Assembly (NCBI GenBank): GCA_039821605.1 | Contig: JBCBNV010000007.1 | Location: 90,555-154,554 of the forward strand | Source: CALBPI01 sp039821605 | GTDB taxonomy: Bacteria; Pseudomonadota; Gammaproteobacteria; Steroidobacterales; Woeseiaceae | DNA length: 64,000 nucleotides | Direction of reading: 5' to 3' | Part shown: positions 41,775 through 50,624 of the stretch, piece after piece | Layout: every line of letters starts with the position of its first letter | Numbering within the stretch: position 1 is the first letter of the stretch | Notes under the pieces: generated by a model | The model's input: the letters and a program-made list of their open reading frames with translations, nothing else | Told to the model about the DNA's origin: nothing | Databases searched by the model: none | Made by a program: the position numbers and the translations under genes

Positions 41775-42417
41775 AAATGTAGACCGCTTTGTTCTTCAGG
41801 GTGGCCTCCTTGAAGATGTCCCGCAGCTGCTTGAGTTCTTCGAGGTAGAGCGGGTCGCTGAATGAAGGCTCCGTGGCGATGTACTCGGTCAGTTGCCAAA
41901 ACGCCGTTTCGGATTCCTGGCGCGTGAACATGATGTAAGTCCGACAGCTGCCATGAATCAGATCAAAGTCGGATTTGCAGACCGGCAATTTGCCGGGCCC
42001 AACGAAGCGACGACCCGTCTCGAGAAACCGCAGTGGCGTCTCGGGATGCAGCTTCTGGATGCGCCCTACGATGATCATCAACGCGCGGTGCCACATGAGC
42101 TCGACCTCAAACGTCTCCGGGTACTCGACGCCGTAGGTCTCGGCGTTCGCTTCGATGTAGTCGAACACGGCGCCGTCCGTCGAGCGCGTACGCCGAACGC
42201 GCGCGCCATACAGTTCGGCATGGTCGCGTGTGAGCTGTCGGTCGAGGTCCGCGTCGAAGTCTGACACGAAGGTCTCGTAGTCAAAGAGGATCGCATACCA
42301 GCCAAAGCCCGCCGCATGCGAGGGGCTGGACGCGAGCAGGCTGGCCGCAATAGCGACGGCACCGAGCTGAACGCGCAGTGCGATTATCCGGACGCGGCTC
42401 GACTTGGTACGCGCCAT
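41761..42417 (-). CDS. secreted hypothetical protein
   Basis: This 218-residue protein has signal peptide LGAVAIAASLLASSPSHAA. The mature protein is helical and acidic/aromatic (GFGWYAILFDYETFVSDFD, FDYIEANAETYGVEYPETFE) with two cysteines (LPVCKSDFDLIHGSCR). It overlaps the EndA-like/ankyrin gene by 14 bases, so the two envelope proteins are co-expressed and may interact. No family recognised. Confidence 0.6.
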   Translation of the reverse strand: MARTKSSRVRIIALRVQLGAVAIAASLLASSPSHAAGFGWYAILFDYETFVSDFDADLDRQLTRDHAELYGARVRRTRSTDGAVFDYIEANAETYGVEYPETFEVELMWHRALMIIVGRIQKLHPETPLRFLETGRRFVGPGKLPVCKSDFDLIHGSCRTYIMFTRQESETAFWQLTEYIATEPSFSDPLYLEELKQLRDIFKEATLKNKAVYIYGHD

Positions 42418-43358
42418 CAGGATTCTCGTTGTGCCCGTCGTCCGCGGGGCATCGGAACGAACTGGCCCGGCGCCGTGCGTTCGATGTCATCGCGATCACC
42501 CTGATCTCGGGGCAGCCCAACGTTCGACGCGAGGCCAAGCCCCTCAAGTGCTCGGATCACCCACCAACCGGGGTCCAGCTGGCCCTCAAAACCGATCCGG
42601 GCCGACTCCGGGAAAGCGTGATGGTTGTTGTGCCAGCACTCGCCCATCGTGAGCAAACCCCACCCCGGGAGGTTCGAGGCTTGCACACCCGCGTCGGGCA
42701 CGAGCCAGTTTCCGGGGCCTGGATTATGGGTCACGTAGGTGACGGTCCAGTGGCCGGCGACACTCAGCACGACACGCGCGGACACACCCCAAACGACCCA
42801 GGACCAGCCTCCCATCCAATAGAGCAACAACGCGGGCAGAAGTTGCTGCAGCATCCAGGTCCGTTCGAGGAATCGGTACCAGGCATTCTGCGCGGACGCC
42901 GGCTCCAGCACGAAGCGCGGTGGATTCTCGAACTCGAACCGGCAGTTGAGGTTCCAGAACGCGTCTTGCCGGAGCGAGCGCCGATGTGAAAAGAAATCGT
43001 GACAGGCCGGCAGTCGCTGCGCCCAATCCCGGATGTCATGCACGCGCAGGAGCCCGAACGGACCGGCCATGCCGACCACAACGCCCAGATAGATCAGAAA
43101 GCCATCAACCCAGGGATGCGCGTCGAATGTCCGGTGAATCAGCATCCGGTGCATGCCGACAGAGTGACCGAGCAGAAGCGTCAGGTAGGTGAGCCCCAGG
43201 CACACAACGAGCGCCGAAGGGCTGAAGAGCAGCGGGCCGAGCACCAGCGTGACCGCCAGGTGGCCGTTGAACCACAGTGATTTGGCCGGCGCCCAACGAA
43301 CCCGACCGAGTTCTGCATTGGCGCCCTCGCCTTCAACTCGAAATACCTCAGGTCGCAC
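42417..43358 (-). CDS. membrane fatty-acid desaturase, acyl-CoA desaturase type
   Basis: This 313-residue protein has several membrane helices (LAVTLVLGPLLFSPSALVV). Its histidine boxes read HSVGMHRMLIHR (box 1), HDIRDWAQ plus CHDFFSHRR in place of the usual H-R-x-H-H (box 2), and ECWHNNHHAFP (box 3). The divergent second box is seen in an acyl-lipid branch, so di-iron binding remains plausible. GTG start. Confidence 0.82.
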   Translation of the reverse strand: MRPEVFRVEGEGANAELGRVRWAPAKSLWFNGHLAVTLVLGPLLFSPSALVVCLGLTYLTLLLGHSVGMHRMLIHRTFDAHPWVDGFLIYLGVVVGMAGPFGLLRVHDIRDWAQRLPACHDFFSHRRSLRQDAFWNLNCRFEFENPPRFVLEPASAQNAWYRFLERTWMLQQLLPALLLYWMGGWSWVVWGVSARVVLSVAGHWTVTYVTHNPGPGNWLVPDAGVQASNLPGWGLLTMGECWHNNHHAFPESARIGFEGQLDPGWWVIRALEGLGLASNVGLPRDQGDRDDIERTAPGQFVPMPRGRRAQRES

Positions 43359-43447
43359 CCTGCTCCCTCACTGACGCCACGAACCACGACGCATCCATGG
43401 CGTGCTGCGCGCCACGCCGGGACGCTGCGCGGTGCCCGAGCGGGCTG

Positions 43448-44143
43448 CTACGCACGCCCAAACCAGGCGCGCCAGGTGAACGCCGAGTAGAACAGCGTGA
43501 CGTCCGAAAGACCGGCGTCCCGCAGGATCTTCTCGTCAGTATCCGGGTCCAGGACAGCAAGACTCTCTGCGATGTCTTTGCGCCCTTGTTCCGCAAGCGC
43601 TTCGGCAACGCCAGAAGACATGGTGAATTCCCGGTGCCGGGCCAGCCAGGCCTCGCGCTGCTTTGGGCCTTGCGGGAAGCTGCAGTGCGCCGTCACGAAG
43701 GGTGCGCCGGGTTTCAGCCGACGCACGATTTCAGTGACGGTTCTCAAGCGTTCAGCAGCATCGATAAAGTGGAGCGTCAAGAAGCTCGTCGCCGCGTCGT
43801 AGGGTCCCGCCGGCGCATCCTCGGCGTAACCGTGGTGGAGTTCGACGCGCTCGTTGAGGCGACCGAGTCGCGACTTTGCTTCGTCCAACATGGGCTTCGC
43901 CGGGTCGACACCCAGAAACGTCCAGCCTTGATTTTCTCGCGCGAACGCCTCGATTTCCAAGCCACCGCCGGCTCCGTGTACGAGCACCCGCGCATTGGGC
44001 GACGCGAATTCACGTATCAGTACTCCGGCCATGCGGTGTACGGAATGAAACCCCGGCATGAACTTTGCCGGGCCCTCCGCGTACTGCGCAGCGTGCTCCG
44101 GATCCTTGAAAATTTCGGTAAAAGGCTCTGAGGTGTCGGTCAT
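43448..44143 (-). CDS. class I SAM-dependent methyltransferase
   Basis: This 231-residue protein has motif I NARVLVHGAGGGLEIEAFA, the acidic WTFLGVDPAKPMLDEA, and TSFLTLHFID with RRLKPGAPFVTAH. The C-terminal half is helical. It resembles methyltransferases acting on small molecules. Overlap is absent on both sides; it is nine bases downstream of the membrane protein at 44153. Confidence 0.85.
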   Translation of the reverse strand: MTDTSEPFTEIFKDPEHAAQYAEGPAKFMPGFHSVHRMAGVLIREFASPNARVLVHGAGGGLEIEAFARENQGWTFLGVDPAKPMLDEAKSRLGRLNERVELHHGYAEDAPAGPYDAATSFLTLHFIDAAERLRTVTEIVRRLKPGAPFVTAHCSFPQGPKQREAWLARHREFTMSSGVAEALAEQGRKDIAESLAVLDPDTDEKILRDAGLSDVTLFYSAFTWRAWFGRA

Positions 44144-44152
44144 ACTGATTCG

Positions 44153-44677
44153 TCAGTCGTCGTCGCGGCGACGCCCAACGAGCCGCCTGACTGATGCTAG
44201 CAGACGCCGCCAGACGCCGGCCTCCCAGACGAGCAGTTTCGCAACCCACGCTGGCATGTCGGCGGTATCAGCCACCCGCTTTACTGTGGCGTCTGCGGTA
44301 TCCCCGGAGGACAGCATCCTGAAGATCAGCCGAATCACCGCGAGCTCTAGCAGGATCAACACCGCGAGCCCGACGTACCGTAGGGGCGCCAGGTACACGA
44401 GCAGGACCTGGTCTGCCTCCGGAATCAGCTTTGTCGCGACCCAGACACCGAGGCAAGCGAGGCCGACGGCGCGAACCGCAGTGCCGGACTTTCGCTTGCG
44501 ATAGCAGATCAGGTAGAGCGAGGGCACCAGAACGATCAGGTCAAACAGCACCGCAAACTCAACGACCCGGTCTATCGGACCACTGGCCGCCACAAGAGCA
44601 TTGCAGACCAGCACAACCGGCGCCGCAACGAGGAACCAGTGGTTGGAGAGGAACGGTCGGAAAAAAGTAGCCGTCAT
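44153..44677 (-). CDS. multi-pass membrane protein, unknown function
   Basis: This 174-residue protein has four or five helices (LVAAPVVLVCNALVAASGPID, FAVLFDLIVLVPSLYLIC, VGLAVLILLELAVIRLIF) and a basic C-terminus VRRLVGRRRDDD. It overlaps the acetyltransferase upstream by four bases (ATGA). No family recognised with confidence. Confidence 0.6.
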   Translation of the reverse strand: MTATFFRPFLSNHWFLVAAPVVLVCNALVAASGPIDRVVEFAVLFDLIVLVPSLYLICYRKRKSGTAVRAVGLACLGVWVATKLIPEADQVLLVYLAPLRYVGLAVLILLELAVIRLIFRMLSSGDTADATVKRVADTADMPAWVAKLLVWEAGVWRRLLASVRRLVGRRRDDD

Positions 44678-45210
44678 TGAGACACCTCTTCGATGACATA
44701 TCGTTGAACGATCTCGCCCGCATGTCCATACGCGACTTCCGAGCGAAGCACCCCGCCGTTGGCCAGGATCATCCCGGCTGAGGCGAAATTGCCCTTGTGG
44801 CAGTGCACGTGAATCTCATCAATCCCCAGGCTTGTCGCTTCCCGGATGGTCAATGCCAGCAACAGCTTGCCCAGCCCACGTCCCTGTCGAGAAGGACGAA
44901 CACCCAGGCCAATATGACCGCCGTGCGCGCGAAGCCCGTCGTTTAGCTCGTGCCGGAGGTTTGACACGCCAACAAGCTCGTTGCCGTCGACCAGCCAAAA
45001 CGTCGAATTCGCGACGAATCCCTCTGGCAATCCAATCCCGTCGGCGCAGTCGCGGAGCCGCTTGAGCAGCGCGGCAAAATCGTTGTGCTCGAAGTCGAGG
45101 GGAAACGGGTAGCGCTCCTGGTCGCCGAGCTCGCGGATGTAGTCGCGGTAGCTCTGCGCGTACGCCGCGCGGGGTCGGATCAGCGACAAGGAACCGTCAG
45201 TTTCCGGCAC
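44674..45210 (-). CDS. GNAT family N-acetyltransferase
   Basis: This 178-residue protein (GTG start at 45210, after GAGAGG) contains TFWLVDGNELVGVSNLRHEL, GHIGLGVRPSRQGRGLGKLLL (acetyl-CoA loop) and KGNFASAGMILANGGVL. The last segment is typical of tabtoxin/spermidine-like GNATs. The start overlaps the DUF4345-like gene by 14 bases. Longer in-frame starts upstream would run through that gene. Confidence 0.82.
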   Translation of the reverse strand: MPETDGSLSLIRPRAAYAQSYRDYIRELGDQERYPFPLDFEHNDFAALLKRLRDCADGIGLPEGFVANSTFWLVDGNELVGVSNLRHELNDGLRAHGGHIGLGVRPSRQGRGLGKLLLALTIREATSLGIDEIHVHCHKGNFASAGMILANGGVLRSEVAYGHAGEIVQRYVIEEVSQ

Positions 45211-45589
45211 CCGCCACCTCTCGTTTCCGCAGCAGCCACACCAACCAGATCGTCGACAGGACACCGTCCCCGACGAGCAGAGACACCACGCCCATTGAGA
45301 CCTGATCCGTTGCGAACAATGCGAGCGCCATGAGGAAGGCACCGCCCTTGCCGGCAACGCCCAGCCAGAGCAGCGGTCGGATGAGCTCGGCCCGCGTCGC
45401 CATCCAGGCGTAGAGACCGGCGAAGACCGCCAGCATGAAGCTGACGAGCGCCCGGTACAGCACGGGCACGTCGGCGGGCAGCTCATATTGCTGGGCGAGG
45501 CCTGAGTCCGGCGCCAGGAACATCCATGACCCGAGCGCCGTCATCATTGCCGCGACGATCAGGGTGAGTCTCAGGAATCGGGTGACCAT
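45197..45589 (-). CDS. four-helix membrane protein, DUF4345-like
   Basis: This 130-residue protein has helices LTLIVAAMMTALGSWMFLAP, YRALVSFMLAVFAGLYAWMA, LLWLGVAGKGGAFLMALAL and GVVSLLVGDGVLSTIWLVWLL. The spacing fits DUF4345/DoxX-like small membrane proteins. Function unknown. Lies four bases from the selO stop. Confidence 0.65.
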   Translation of the reverse strand: MVTRFLRLTLIVAAMMTALGSWMFLAPDSGLAQQYELPADVPVLYRALVSFMLAVFAGLYAWMATRAELIRPLLWLGVAGKGGAFLMALALFATDQVSMGVVSLLVGDGVLSTIWLVWLLRKREVAGAGN

Positions 45590-45592
45590 CCG

Positions 45593-47008
45593 CTAAGTCC
45601 CGCAGAACGTCCGCGTCACGCGCTCGCGCTCCATCGGTGCCTTCGCGTAGTCGGCAAGCTCGGGTTGCTCAGTGTACGGTCGCGCGAGCACGGTGTTCAT
45701 CTCGTTGAAGACCGTGAGGTCGCCGCGCACCGCCTCATCGATTGCTTGCTCAACACGGTGGTTGCGCGGAATGAACAGCGGGTTCACCGAGTCCATGAGC
45801 GCAGCGACCTCGCCGGAGGTCTTGCCCTGGTTCGAAACACGCTGGCGCCACTTTGACTCAAACGGACCAAACTGCGCCTCGTCCTGCGCGTCGATACGCG
45901 TGGCCAGCTCGCGAAAGCTCAGCGTGTAGTCGAGCGCCTCGTCATTGAGGTACTCCAACCACGCGACGATGAGGTCCGTGTCGGATTCGCGCAGTTCGTG
46001 CAGGCCAAGCTTCGGTCCCATCAGCACCAGGAAGTGAGACTCGTACTGGTCCGAGAATGCGGCGAGGACCGCCTCGAGTTCGTCCTTTTCGACGCCGAGA
46101 GAGAGCAAGGTGTCGGCAAGCCGGGCGAGATTCCACTGCGCGATGCTCGGTTGGTTGCCGTAGGCGTAGCGGCCATGTCGGTCGATCGAACTGAACACCT
46201 TGTCGAAACGGAATTCGTCCATGTAGGCCGCCGGGCCGTAATCGATGGTCTCGCCGGAGATCGCGGTGTTATCGGTGTTCATGACGCCGTGAATGAAACC
46301 GATCGACATCCAGTGCGCGACCAGCCTGGCCTGACGTGCAACGACGCCACGAAAGAGCCCAACATAGGGCGAAGGTGCATCCCTTGCCTCGGGATAGTGG
46401 CGGTCGATGGCGTAATCCGCGAGCGTCTTGAGCGACTCAACGTCGCCCCGCGCAGCAAAAAACTGAAACGTCCCGACGCGCAGGTGACTGGCCGCCACAC
46501 GGGTGAACACCGCGCCAGGCAAGGCGGACTCCCGCACGACAGTCTCGCCCGTCGCCACGGCCGCGAGCGCCCGCGTGGTCGGCACACCAAGCCGGTGCAT
46601 GGCTTCGCTCAGGATGTATTCACGCAGCACGGGGCCCAGCCACGACTTGCCGTCCCCGGCCCGCGAAAACGGCGTACGGCCGGAGCCCTTGAGCTGGATG
46701 TCGTAGCGCTGCCCCGAGGCTGTCACCACCTCACCCAGCAAAGCGGCCCGGCCATCGCCGAGCTGCGGCACAAAGTGCCCGAACTGATGGCCCGCATACG
46801 CCATGGAGATGGGCTGGCTGCCTTCCAGCGCATCGGACCCGCCGAATACGCGCGCGCGCTGAGCTGCGTTACCGTCGAGCGCATCGAGGCCAAGCTCACG
46901 GGCCAGCTCGCCATTCCAGGCAAGCAGCTCGGGTGCGCGCACCTTGTCGGGGCTTACCGTTGCGTGGAACGCGGCCGGCAAGGCTGCGTAGCTGTTATCG
47001 AAGTTCAT
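45593..47008 (-). CDS. selO: protein adenylyltransferase SelO (YdiU family)
   Basis: This 471-residue pseudokinase-fold enzyme transfers AMP from ATP to protein Ser/Thr/Tyr residues and is linked to redox control. Motifs are AGHQFGHFVPQLGDGRAALLGE, QLKGSGRTPFSRAGDGK (nucleotide loop), HGVMNTDNTAISGETIDYGP (N-x-D and D-Y-G) and the conserved C-terminal TFCGT, with Cys in the position used for selenocysteine in eukaryotes. ATG 47008; a TTG one codon before is less likely. Confidence 0.93.
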   Translation of the reverse strand: MNFDNSYAALPAAFHATVSPDKVRAPELLAWNGELARELGLDALDGNAAQRARVFGGSDALEGSQPISMAYAGHQFGHFVPQLGDGRAALLGEVVTASGQRYDIQLKGSGRTPFSRAGDGKSWLGPVLREYILSEAMHRLGVPTTRALAAVATGETVVRESALPGAVFTRVAASHLRVGTFQFFAARGDVESLKTLADYAIDRHYPEARDAPSPYVGLFRGVVARQARLVAHWMSIGFIHGVMNTDNTAISGETIDYGPAAYMDEFRFDKVFSSIDRHGRYAYGNQPSIAQWNLARLADTLLSLGVEKDELEAVLAAFSDQYESHFLVLMGPKLGLHELRESDTDLIVAWLEYLNDEALDYTLSFRELATRIDAQDEAQFGPFESKWRQRVSNQGKTSGEVAALMDSVNPLFIPRNHRVEQAIDEAVRGDLTVFNEMNTVLARPYTEQPELADYAKAPMERERVTRTFCGT

Positions 47009-47113
47009 CAAACCATGTTCTCGGACAACCCAGCCACAATAGATGTCTCCTCCGACCAGCCAACGATTACACTACCAGCCACTGACCACTGCAAACCTGA
47101 ACGAGGATTTGTC

Positions 47114-48244
47114 ATGAACAGAACTCGATGTGCAGCCGGACTTGTGGCTTTGGCGATCGTGTCGGCGTGTTCCGCCGAGGATCCGCCGCCAATCGAAAAC
47201 CTTCAGCTTCCGCCTGGCTTTTCCGTGAGCCTGTTCGCGCAGGTCGAGAATGCGCGGCAGATGGCGCGCGGCGGCGACGGCGTCATTTATGTTGGCAGCC
47301 GCAGCGCGGGCAAGGTGCACGCGGTGCTCGACACCGATAACGACTACCGTGCCGACCGCGTGGTGCTTATCGCAAAAGACCTCGAGATGCCATCAGGCAT
47401 CGCCTATCACGACGGCGATCTCTACGTCGGTGCCGTGTCGACCATCTATCGGTTTCCTGACATTGCCGAGACGCGTCGCAAACGGCCAAAGCCTGAAGTG
47501 GTGACGAGCGACCTTCCGACAGAGCAGCACCACGGCTGGAAGTACCTGAAGTTTGGTCCCGATGGGCTGCTCTATGTTCCCGTTGGCGCGCCCTGCAACG
47601 TCTGCGAGAGCGACATGCCATTCGCAAGCATTCTGCGGATGGATGTCGACAAGCCGGATCAGACAGAGATCGTTGCCTACGGGGTACGCAACAGCGTCGG
47701 CTTCGACTGGGACCCCGCGACGGGCGACTTCTGGTTCACCGACAACGGCCGCGACCTGCTGGGCGACGACGTGCCGCCTTGCGAGCTCAACCACGTCAGC
47801 GAGCTCGGACAGCACTTCGGCTACCCCTACTTCCACGGTAACGGCATTGCCGACCCCGACTTCGGCAGGAAAGGCGACGGTATCGAAAGCTATCGCGCTC
47901 CCGCCCTCGCGTTGGGCCCGCACGTCGCGCCGCTCGGCATGACCTTCTACGAGGGCGACGCATTTCCCGAGGCCTACCGCGGCAACATCGTGCTGGCCGA
48001 GCACGGCAGCTGGAACCGAACACCCGAAGCCGGCCCCATCGGCTATCGACTCATCCATGCGCGACGCGACGAGCAAGGCTTGCACTACGACGTGTTCGTC
48101 GACGGCTGGCTCAGTGAAGACGGCACGTCCTGGGGTCGACCTGCCGACGTGCTGGAACTGCCCGATGGCAGTCTGCTCGTGGCCGATGACAAGGCGGGGG
48201 CGATCTACCGGATCAGCTATGGCAACGGCATGGCGCAGCGATAG
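47114..48244 (+). CDS. sorbosone-dehydrogenase-like beta-propeller lipoprotein
   Basis: This 376-residue exported protein has signal peptide AAGLVALAIVSAC (lipobox VSAC) and a beta-propeller like PQQ-dependent aldose/L-sorbosone dehydrogenases. Repeated blades include VIYVGSRSAGKVHAVLDTD, GWKYLKFGPDGLLYVPVGAP, VGFDWDPATGDFWFTDNGRD and AEHGSWNRTPEAGPIGYRL. Relatives oxidise sugar aldehydes in the periplasm. It is one of only two plus-strand genes in the 28-64 kb run, divergent from selO. Confidence 0.85.
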   Translation: MNRTRCAAGLVALAIVSACSAEDPPPIENLQLPPGFSVSLFAQVENARQMARGGDGVIYVGSRSAGKVHAVLDTDNDYRADRVVLIAKDLEMPSGIAYHDGDLYVGAVSTIYRFPDIAETRRKRPKPEVVTSDLPTEQHHGWKYLKFGPDGLLYVPVGAPCNVCESDMPFASILRMDVDKPDQTEIVAYGVRNSVGFDWDPATGDFWFTDNGRDLLGDDVPPCELNHVSELGQHFGYPYFHGNGIADPDFGRKGDGIESYRAPALALGPHVAPLGMTFYEGDAFPEAYRGNIVLAEHGSWNRTPEAGPIGYRLIHARRDEQGLHYDVFVDGWLSEDGTSWGRPADVLELPDGSLLVADDKAGAIYRISYGNGMAQR

Positions 48245-48250
48245 CGTCGT

Positions 48251-48592
48251 TCACGAGACAGTCGCGCGAGACTTGTAAGCGACCAGCAACGCCAGCGCGA
48301 CGGGTACCAGCGAGATGCTGCCGAACGCCAAGTCTCCCCCCGCAAAGATGAGCGCCGCGGAAGCGGCGAAGCCCGCAGCGGTGACCAGCGATCCGACCAT
48401 CCGCGTGGTCGGCAGCATTACCAGTAGCCCGCCCAGGATTTGAACCACGCCGAACAGCCGCGTCGTTAAGTCACTGAAGCCAAACGTCGCGAGGAATTCG
48501 GCCTCCTCTGGGATGAGCGCCACTTTGACGCCGCCCGCGGCAATGCTGAGCAACCCAATCAGGACGGCCAGGATGGTCAGCGCGATCTTCAT
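48251..48592 (-). CDS. DoxX-like membrane protein
   Basis: This 113-residue protein has four helices, MKIALTILAVLIGLLSIAAG, LFGVVQILGGLLVMLP, MVGSLVTAAGFAASAALIFAG and ISLVPVALALLVAY, in the spacing of DoxX/DoxX-like proteins. The ATG at 48592 overlaps the upstream stop by four bases. Function unknown. Confidence 0.7.
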   Translation of the reverse strand: MKIALTILAVLIGLLSIAAGGVKVALIPEEAEFLATFGFSDLTTRLFGVVQILGGLLVMLPTTRMVGSLVTAAGFAASAALIFAGGDLAFGSISLVPVALALLVAYKSRATVS

Positions 48593-48912
48593 GCCGGGAC
48601 CTGCTTCGCACGAATGAGCAGGTACGCCGCAAATCCGACGGCCACCCCGGGCACCACACCAAGCAGCAGGCAAACCCAGCCGCGCTTCACCGAATGCGCG
48701 CCGGCCTCGTAGACAATCCAAACCGCGAGAATCCCCCAACAGACCAGTACGTCCGTCGAGTAACCGCTCGAATACGGATTCACGAATCCTGCTGCAAAGG
48801 CACCAACGATATCCGGATCGGCAACAAGCGGTGGCACAACCACAACTGCGAAGTAGACGGTAAAGAACAGCGCCGCGAACACGAGCGCCGCCTTAAAAAG
48901 CGATTCGGACAC
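48589..48912 (-). CDS. membrane protein, unknown function
   Basis: This 107-residue protein (GTG start) has helices ALVFAALFFTVYFAVVVVPP, LVCWGILAVWIVYEAG and WVCLLLGVVPGVAVGFAAYLL. Coupled to the DoxX-like gene. No family recognised. Confidence 0.6.
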   Translation of the reverse strand: MSESLFKAALVFAALFFTVYFAVVVVPPLVADPDIVGAFAAGFVNPYSSGYSTDVLVCWGILAVWIVYEAGAHSVKRGWVCLLLGVVPGVAVGFAAYLLIRAKQVPA

Positions 48913-48956
48913 TACTGATTACTCCAGACTAAAAAAGGACATGCATACGCGTACGC

Positions 48957-49370
48957 CTAAGCCGCAGGCTCGATCAGCGTTACCGGAGTCCATCGCGAAA
49001 GACGTCGCTGGTTGCGTTCATCGACGGACTCTCCGTCCAGGCTAGCGAGCGTTGCAGGTTCATCCAGCAGCTCGGCGATGGCAACACCCACAACGTTAAG
49101 CACAGCGACCGGCCCTTCGCTCCCGGTCATTTGGGCACCGATGTAGGTCCCACACCGCGGGCAAATCAGAAAGTCCGCAGTCTTGTGCCCAAATCGATAG
49201 CGGATAAGCGGCAGCGACGATTCCAGCGTGAGCCGACCCGTTGGGTCACTCGCCGACTTGACCCCGCGACTTGAACAAAAGCTGCATCCGTCTTGCCGGA
49301 GTCGGACAGCCGCATCAGTCTCGTACTCGGCGCTCACCGCACCACAATGGCAGGAACCGCGATAGATCAT
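48957..49370 (-). CDS. GFA-family (glutathione-dependent formaldehyde-activating-like) protein
   Basis: This 137-residue zinc protein begins MIYRGSCHCGAVSAEYETDA and has ligand cysteines in CHCG, GCSFCSSRG and LICPRCGTYIG. The fold covers many CENP-V/GFA proteins with no proven link to formaldehyde. ATG 49370 chosen because it places CHCG at the normal distance; an ATG at 49382 is possible. Confidence 0.85.
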   Translation of the reverse strand: MIYRGSCHCGAVSAEYETDAAVRLRQDGCSFCSSRGVKSASDPTGRLTLESSLPLIRYRFGHKTADFLICPRCGTYIGAQMTGSEGPVAVLNVVGVAIAELLDEPATLASLDGESVDERNQRRLSRWTPVTLIEPAA

Positions 49371-49431
49371 TCCAAGCACCATCAACGACTGGATCGTGAC
49401 TATAGTAACGCGATGGCCTGTCGGCCCGCCG

Positions 49432-50268
49432 CTAGATCGGAACCGCCGTACCCCGGACCACAATCCCACCACGCTCCGGAATCTCTACGTTGAGCAGGCT
49501 CGGCCTGCCCATGGCCTCTCCTTGTCGAATACTGAGGGCGGCTGGTGCCTCAATGAGCCGGGCGTCGCGCAGGTAGCCGCCGAGCGCGGCAGCGGCGGCC
49601 CCCGTTGCCGGGTCTTCGACGACGCCGCCGACAGGAAACGGGTTTCTGGAATGGAAGACGGCGTCATCCTGTCGCCACACCAATTGAAGTGTGACGAGGC
49701 CCTCGCGTTCCATAATCGCTTTCAGACCGTCGAAGTCGTAGGCAAGCGAATCCAATCGAACACGGGTTCGTGCCGCCAGGACCAGATGCCAGGCACCCGC
49801 GAATGCTCTGGCCGGCGGGATGGCGTCATCGAGTTCGCTGGTGCGCCAATCCAATGCAGCGGTGACTTCCGCGACGAGATGGTCGGACGCAGGTTCGTGT
49901 TTCGGATCGACGGAAACGAGCGACGCCTCAATGCGCCCTTGCTGCTCGCGAACGGTCACAGGTATCCGCCCGGCGCGCGTGTCCAGCGTGAATACGCCCT
50001 CGCCTTCAGAGGCAGCCAATGCGACGCCTGTCGCTATAGTGGCGTGGCCACAAAACGGGACTTCCATCGCCGGGCTGATGTAGCGAACCGTTCGCTCCCA
50101 ACCTACCGCCGGCGCCACGAATGCGGTCTCCGAATAGCCCACTTCGGCGGCAATCCGCTGCATTGCAGCAGGCTCGGGCAGCCGATCGCCGACCCACACT
50201 CCGGCTGGGTTGCCGCCGCTGGGGTCGGACGTGAACGCCGCGTAACGCTGCAGGTTCTCGTTAGACAT
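49432..50268 (-). CDS. PhzF-family isomerase
   Basis: This 278-residue protein with diaminopimelate-epimerase fold begins MSNENLQRYAAFTSDPSGGNPAGV. It contains catalytic Glu in YSETAFVAP, FCGHATIATGVAL and DPATGAAAAALGGYL. PhzF enzymes isomerise cyclic acids; the true substrate is unknown without phenazine genes nearby. A GGAGACTCGT site supports ATG 50268 rather than the longer reading frame. Confidence 0.9.
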   Translation of the reverse strand: MSNENLQRYAAFTSDPSGGNPAGVWVGDRLPEPAAMQRIAAEVGYSETAFVAPAVGWERTVRYISPAMEVPFCGHATIATGVALAASEGEGVFTLDTRAGRIPVTVREQQGRIEASLVSVDPKHEPASDHLVAEVTAALDWRTSELDDAIPPARAFAGAWHLVLAARTRVRLDSLAYDFDGLKAIMEREGLVTLQLVWRQDDAVFHSRNPFPVGGVVEDPATGAAAAALGGYLRDARLIEAPAALSIRQGEAMGRPSLLNVEIPERGGIVVRGTAVPI

Positions 50269-50300
50269 ACGAGTCTCCGTCGCGAGTGGCGGCTCCGGCA

Positions 50301-50528
50301 TCAGAACCGAGAGCGTCTTACTGTATCGGGCTTAGAGGCAACCCCGGCCGCCGCAAACGCCTCCGCCATGCGACCGCGGGCGTCATCGCCGACGTCCGCG
50401 ACAACCTCTGCAACCGTTCGCTTGCCCACGACCTTCAGATAGATGGGATACCACAGTGACCGGCCAAATAGGTAAACGCAAACGAGCGCCACGCCCAATC
50501 CTGCCAGGGCTATGTGCAGTCGTTGCAT
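50301..50528 (-). CDS. small single-helix membrane protein
   Basis: This 75-residue protein has one N-terminal helix (LHIALAGLGVALVCVYLFGR) then WYPIYLKVVGKRTVAEVVADVGDDARGRM. ATG 50528 preferred over GTG 50531 by ribosome-site spacing (GGGATC). Function unknown. Confidence 0.55.
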   Translation of the reverse strand: MQRLHIALAGLGVALVCVYLFGRSLWYPIYLKVVGKRTVAEVVADVGDDARGRMAEAFAAAGVASKPDTVRRSRF

Positions 50529-50624
50529 CACGCGATCCCAAGTCGTGTCATGCTACCTGGCGCCCGAGTTCACCGACGCGGATCACTCGCGTCGAATGTA
50601 GTGCCGAGGCCGACAGCGCTTGCA

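Noticed and set aside
45998..47113. Long 5' extension of the beta-propeller lipoprotein frame through selO
   Set aside because: The real gene starts at ATG 47114 with a signal peptide; the extension is antisense to the conserved SelO coding region.
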